Source: JAKOQB01 sp036824465 (GTDB lineage Bacteria > Pseudomonadota > Gammaproteobacteria > Burkholderiales > Burkholderiaceae_F). From it: DNA of 8,785 bases. Position numbers and translations under genes: made by a program. The stretch is from contig DAITAC010000140.1 of assembly GCA_036824465.1 (NCBI GenBank), positions 1-8,785 of the forward strand, given 5' to 3'. Below the pieces are notes generated by a model. It worked only from the letters and a program-made list of their open reading frames with translations, was not told where the DNA came from and searched no databases. Each line of letters begins with the position of its first letter. Within the stretch, counting starts at the first letter, position 1. Positions 6,093 through 8,785 of the stretch are shown piece by piece.

Positions 6093-7283
6093 CTACTTGG
6101 TTGACCCACCCTGCGCAACCCAGGCCGCGATCAACGCACGTTCCGCATCGGTCATCCCGGTCAGATTGCCGATCGGCATATAGCGATTGGCAACCGTCTC
6201 GGCCACTTTCTGCAGATGCTGCGTGATCTGCTCGGGTGTCTCGAGCGTCACGCCCTTGGGCGGCTGCGCAAACCCTTCCTGCTTCGGCGTGGCGGCGTGA
6301 CAGCCGACACAGCGATCGTTGATCACGCCTTGCACCCTGGCAAAGCTCACCTTGTCGCCACCACCGCTGCTCGTTTTCGGCGCGATCCAGATCGCCACGC
6401 CGGCAAGCAGAAGCACTGCAATCGCCGGCAGCGCCGGCATGACCTTGTGCTGGTGGCGCAGCACGAAGAACTGCCGGATCAGCACGCCCGCCAGCATGAT
6501 CAGTCCGAGCACCAGCCAGCCTTGCGGATGGCTGTAGGTCATCGGGTAGTGATTGCTGATCATGATGAACAGCACCGGCAGCGTGAAGTAGGTGTTATGC
6601 ACCGAGCGCTGCTTGCCGATCGCACCGTAGCGCGCGTCGGGCATCTGACCGGCGCGGATTGCGGCGACCATCTTCTTCTGGCCGGGGATGATGTGGAAAA
6701 AGACGTTGGCCACCATCATCGTGCCGATCATCGCGCCGACATGGACGTAGGCCGCGCGCGCGCTGAAGACATGGAACAGTCCCCACACACTCGTCATCAC
6801 CAGGATGAGCACGATCGCGGCGAGCAGCGAGTCCCTGCCGGCAAGCGCTCGGCACAGACCGTCGTACGCCAACCAGCCACCGGCGATCACGCCGACGCTG
6901 ATCGCCACTGCGGTCGCCGGCGCGAGCGGCATCACGCTCTTGTCGATCAGGTATGCATTGGCACCGAACCAGTAGATCAGCGCCAGCAGCCCCATGCCCG
7001 AGAGCCAGGTCGTGTACGCCTCCCACTTGGACCAGTGCAGGTCGTCGCTCAGAGGCTCGCCCTTCGGGCCGGTGAGGAACTTCTGGCTGACGTAGAAACC
7101 GCCACCATGCACAGCCCACAGTTCGCCGTGCATGCCGCGCTTCACGTCTTCCGGCTTCTTCGGCGGCTTCAACGAGTTGTCGAGCATCACGAAGTAGAAC
7201 GACGCGCCGATCCACGCGATGCCGGCGATCAGATGCAGCCAGCGCACCAGCAGGTTCAGCCAATCGAGAACGTACGCTTCCAT
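6093..7283 (-). CDS. puuD: Urate hydroxylase PuuD (membrane domain plus cytochrome c)
   Basis: PuuD oxidises urate to 5-hydroxyisourate. Unlike soluble uricase, it is membrane-bound and passes electrons through a C-terminal cytochrome c to the respiratory chain, avoiding hydrogen peroxide. The 396 residues comprise an N-terminal urate-oxidase membrane domain (PF06181 type) with about eight hydrophobic segments (near 8-33, 91-112, 118-140, 152-172, 178-200, 231-247, 256-274, 284-301), and a periplasmic cytochrome c domain with haem motif CVGCH (325-329) and a likely axial methionine M369 in RYMPIGN. Histidines in the membrane part (e.g. H17, H59, H171, H181, H229, H245) are plausible functional residues. 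The start is ATG at 7283; the ribosome binding site is weak (AAAGAA). Guanine deaminase follows seven bases after the stop, and the binding protein of a purine-type transporter precedes it by 167 bases. Xanthine dehydrogenase, which makes urate, is not in the window. Confidence 0.95.
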   Translation of the reverse strand: MEAYVLDWLNLLVRWLHLIAGIAWIGASFYFVMLDNSLKPPKKPEDVKRGMHGELWAVHGGGFYVSQKFLTGPKGEPLSDDLHWSKWEAYTTWLSGMGLLALIYWFGANAYLIDKSVMPLAPATAVAISVGVIAGGWLAYDGLCRALAGRDSLLAAIVLILVMTSVWGLFHVFSARAAYVHVGAMIGTMMVANVFFHIIPGQKKMVAAIRAGQMPDARYGAIGKQRSVHNTYFTLPVLFIMISNHYPMTYSHPQGWLVLGLIMLAGVLIRQFFVLRHQHKVMPALPAIAVLLLAGVAIWIAPKTSSGGGDKVSFARVQGVINDRCVGCHAATPKQEGFAQPPKGVTLETPEQITQHLQKVAETVANRYMPIGNLTGMTDAERALIAAWVAQGGSTK

Positions 7284-7315
7284 GGTTCAGTTCTTTCGGG
7301 CGCAAGTTGCCCTCT

Positions 7316-7334
7316 ACCGGCCGGAACTGCCGGT
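7316..7334 (-). promoter_or_regulatory. Small perfect hairpin in the puuD leader
   Basis: ACCGGC (7334-7329) and GCCGGT (7321-7316) are perfect 6-bp inverted arms around a 7-base loop, 32 bases before the puuD ATG. It could be an operator or a leader hairpin. No T-run follows it, so it is not a terminator. Its role is unknown. Confidence 0.35.
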
Positions 7335-7371
7335 CTGCGGAGCACTAATTGACCGAAGACGCCTGTTTCAT

Positions 7372-7415
7372 CACAGAGACACAGGGGGTGATTTGTCCTT
7401 CTCCGTGTCTCCGTG
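7372..7415 (-). repeat. Inverted repeat of the CACGGAGACACGGAG type
   Basis: In the minus-strand direction CACGGAGACACGGAG (7415-7401), a 14-base loop and CCCTGTGTCTCTGTG (7386-7372) can pair along nearly the full 15 bases: 13 consecutive pairs including two G-U, then one A-C mismatch and one more pair. On the other strand the two G-U become A-C, so the fold is better in RNA read with the operon. No T-run follows. Similar 'CACGGAGACACGGAG / CTCTGTGTCTCTGTG' sequences are, from memory, dispersed intergenic repeats in many bacteria. It sits between the binding-protein gene and puuD. Confidence 0.7.
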
Positions 7416-7450
7416 TTGAATACGCTTCTCTTGATCAGGGACAGTCGTGT

Positions 7451-8548
7451 TCAGCTCTTTGGCAGCTGGCTTGCCACGCCCTCGACGTAGTAGTTCATCT
7501 TGCCGAGTTCATCGTCGCTCATGTTCTTACCCGCAGCGATGACCTCTTTGCCGGCCTGGTCCTTGACGGGACCGGCGAACGGATGGAACGTGCCAGCCTT
7601 CAAGCCCGCTTCGATCTTCGCGACCTCTTCTTTCACCGGCGCGGGAATCGCGGGATTCAGAGGAGCCAGCCGAATGAATCCGTCCTTCACGCCGCCCCAG
7701 ACGTTGCCGGTCTTCCAAGTGCCGGCCAGCACTGCGTTCGCGCTCTTGATGTAGTAGTCACCCCAGTTGTGCGTGGTCGCGGTCAGGTGCGCCTTCGGGC
7801 CGAACTTGCTCATGTCAGAGTGGTAGCCGAAGGCCATCGCGCCGCGTGCTTCGGCCGCCTGCACGACCGCGGTCGAGTCGGTGTGATGGGTGATGATGTC
7901 CGCCTTCTGCGACAGCAGCGTGTTGGCAGCCTCGCGCTCCTTGCCCGGGTCATACCAGGAGTTGACCCAAACCACGCGCACTTCGGCCTTGGGATTGACG
8001 CTGCGCGCGCCTCGCGTGAACGCATTGATTCCCTGCAGTACTTCGGGGATCGGGAAAGCCGCGACATAGCCGAGCACATTGGTCTTGGTCATGCGACCGG
8101 CGATCACGCCGCACATGTAGCGGCCTTCGTAGAAGCGCGCGTTGTAGACACTGAGGTTCTTGGCGGTCTTGTAACCGGTCGCATGCTCGAAGGTCGTGTT
8201 CGGAAACTGCTTGGCGACCTTCTCCATGTAGTTCATGTAGCCGAAGCTCGTGCCGTAGATCAGCTTGTGGCCGCTTGTCGCCAGTTCGCGAAACACGCGC
8301 TCGGCATCGGATCCTTCCTGCACGTTTTCGATGAACTTGGTCTGCACCTTGGCACCAAGCGCCTTTTCCATTTCCTTGCGGCCAACGTCATGCTGGTACG
8401 TCCATCCGGCATCGCCGACCGGGCTGACGTAAACGAAGCCGATCTTCAACGGCTCACCGGCCTTGGTTTGCGCCAGCGCCGCGAGGCTCGTGCCTCCCAG
8501 CGCGCCCGCGGCACCTGCCGCTTGAATCAGTTGTCTGCGTGTCAGCAT
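7451..8548 (-). CDS. BMP-family ABC transporter substrate-binding protein, probably purine/nucleoside
   Basis: Periplasmic binding protein of the BMP (basic membrane protein, PnrA-like) family, whose characterised members bind nucleosides or purine-type ligands for ABC import. The 365-residue precursor starts MLTRRQLIQAAGAAG and has a twin-arginine signal (R4-R5, hydrophobic stretch to about 26, likely cleavage after AALA). There is no lipobox cysteine, so it should be a soluble periplasmic protein rather than a lipoprotein. The mature part opens with the family signature KIGFVYVSPVGDAGWTYQHD (35-54) and includes YEGRYMCGVIAG (140-151) and ADIITHHTDS (216-225). The ATG at 8548 follows AGGAG at a 9-base spacing; an in-frame start at 8608 lacks support and would bury the Tat signal. 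An ABC permease ends 87 bases upstream and puuD with guanine deaminase lie downstream, so the ligand is probably a purine base or nucleoside, but this rests on context. Confidence 0.94.
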   Translation of the reverse strand: MLTRRQLIQAAGAAGALGGTSLAALAQTKAGEPLKIGFVYVSPVGDAGWTYQHDVGRKEMEKALGAKVQTKFIENVQEGSDAERVFRELATSGHKLIYGTSFGYMNYMEKVAKQFPNTTFEHATGYKTAKNLSVYNARFYEGRYMCGVIAGRMTKTNVLGYVAAFPIPEVLQGINAFTRGARSVNPKAEVRVVWVNSWYDPGKEREAANTLLSQKADIITHHTDSTAVVQAAEARGAMAFGYHSDMSKFGPKAHLTATTHNWGDYYIKSANAVLAGTWKTGNVWGGVKDGFIRLAPLNPAIPAPVKEEVAKIEAGLKAGTFHPFAGPVKDQAGKEVIAAGKNMSDDELGKMNYYVEGVASQLPKS

Positions 8549-8557
8549 TGCGTGTGT

Positions 8558-8562
8558 CTCCT
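8558..8562 (-). promoter_or_regulatory. Ribosome binding site of the BMP-family gene
   Basis: AGGAG on the minus strand, nine bases before the ATG at 8548. It supports the start that places the RR signal motif at residues 4-5. Confidence 0.7.
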
Positions 8563-8579
8563 CAGGATCGGTTGGTATG

Positions 8580-8595
8580 CCGGCGCCTCGGCCGG
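8580..8595 (-). other. Short GC hairpin between the permease and binding-protein genes
   Basis: CCGGC and GCCGG arms (5 bp) flank a 6-base loop in the 87-base gap. No T-run follows. A processing or RNA-stabilising hairpin that raises binding-protein output over the permease would fit, but a 5-bp GC stem is weak evidence. Confidence 0.25.
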
Positions 8596-8635
8596 GCGTT
8601 CGGAACAACGTTGCTCGCCTTGATTTGGACTACTT

Positions 8636-8785
8636 TCACGCATCGGGTCGATACGGCTGACCCAGTGAAGCCGGCGAATGCAGCCGGATCGTGCTCTGAT
8701 TGCGCGAGATCAGCACCAGCACGATGATCGTCGCCCAGTACGGCAGCGAAGACAGGAACTGCGCCGGGATGTTGATCTGCGCGCC
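8636..8785 (-). CDS. ABC transporter permease, C-terminal end (5' part off window)
   Basis: The last 49 codons of an inner-membrane permease run from the window edge to a TGA at 8638-8636. The visible sequence, including NIPAQFLSSLPYWATIIVLV and then LISRNQSTIRLHSPASLGQ, matches the usual C-terminus of BPD-transp-2 type permeases (RbsC/NupP/Q-like) that pair with BMP-family binding proteins: an 'IPxxxLxxLPYxxTIxVL' segment, one hydrophobic helix and a short polar tail. It is not visible as a complete frame because its start lies outside. Its position 87 bases before the binding-protein gene supports one uptake system; a second permease and the ATPase would be expected further upstream, beyond 8785. 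Confidence 0.88.
   Translation of the reverse strand, partial: GAQINIPAQFLSSLPYWATIIVLVLISRNQSTIRLHSPASLGQPYRPDA

Noticed and set aside
4616..6118. A 500-codon minus-strand frame that runs through the N gap from guanine deaminase
   Set aside because: Its 3' part (4616-4756) is antisense to the HAD gene and bears no resemblance to guanine deaminase; the frame is joined only by 100 unknown bases.
6216..7352. 378-codon plus-strand frame opposite puuD
   Set aside because: Histidine- and arginine-rich translation typical of an antisense shadow of a GC-rich membrane-protein gene; PuuD on the other strand is unambiguous.
7372..7415. The inverted repeat as a rho-independent terminator of the binding-protein gene
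   Set aside because: No T-run follows the stem on the minus strand (GATGAAAC follows), so standard termination is not supported.
7349..8623. 424-codon plus-strand frame opposite the BMP-family gene
   Set aside because: Antisense shadow; the minus-strand frame has a signal peptide, ribosome binding site and family signature.

Overview
The window is GC-rich with long, closely packed genes. Its proteins look betaproteobacterial, most likely Burkholderiales: an OxyR with the family's two redox cysteines, a recG-oxyR pair with overlapping codons, and a purine-catabolic block with PuuD and a BMP-type ABC transporter. I cannot place it to genus from sequence alone. All genes are on the minus strand except one HAD-family fragment. 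A run of exactly 100 N (4757-4856) divides the window, so the order and distance of the two halves depend on scaffolding.

Left half (1-4756). Read along the minus strand, ridA (4017-3637), recG (3598-1499), oxyR (1502-558) and dps (462 to beyond base 1) form a compact stress and repair block. Gaps are 38 bases between ridA and recG, a 4-base ATGA overlap between recG and oxyR, and 95 bases between oxyR and dps. Together they cover reactive-metabolite removal, fork repair, peroxide sensing, and iron storage with DNA protection. Upstream of ridA is a 73-residue exported-type protein of unknown function (4379-4158), with a clear ribosome binding site and its own terminator (4121-4078). Facing the other way, a HAD-family gene starts with GTG at 4639 and runs into the N gap after 39 codons.

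Right half (4857-8785). Along the minus strand come the end of an ABC permease (8785-8636), a BMP-family substrate-binding protein with a Tat-type signal (8548-7451), the membrane urate hydroxylase PuuD with a C-terminal cytochrome c domain (7283-6093), and guanine deaminase (6085 into the gap). This is a salvage and breakdown route: uptake of a purine or nucleoside, guanine to xanthine, and (after xanthine dehydrogenase, not in the window) urate to 5-hydroxyisourate, with electrons passed to the respiratory chain. The 167-base gap between the binding protein and puuD holds an inverted repeat of a type I recall as dispersed in many genomes, and a second small hairpin.

No stretch over 300 bases lacks a gene. 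The longest non-coding piece outside the N run is 4380-4638 (259 bases), which holds candidate promoter elements only. I saw no tRNA, rRNA, CRISPR array, insertion sequence or phage gene. Most of the window is ordinary. The least explained items are the small exported protein and the hairpin repeat before puuD.
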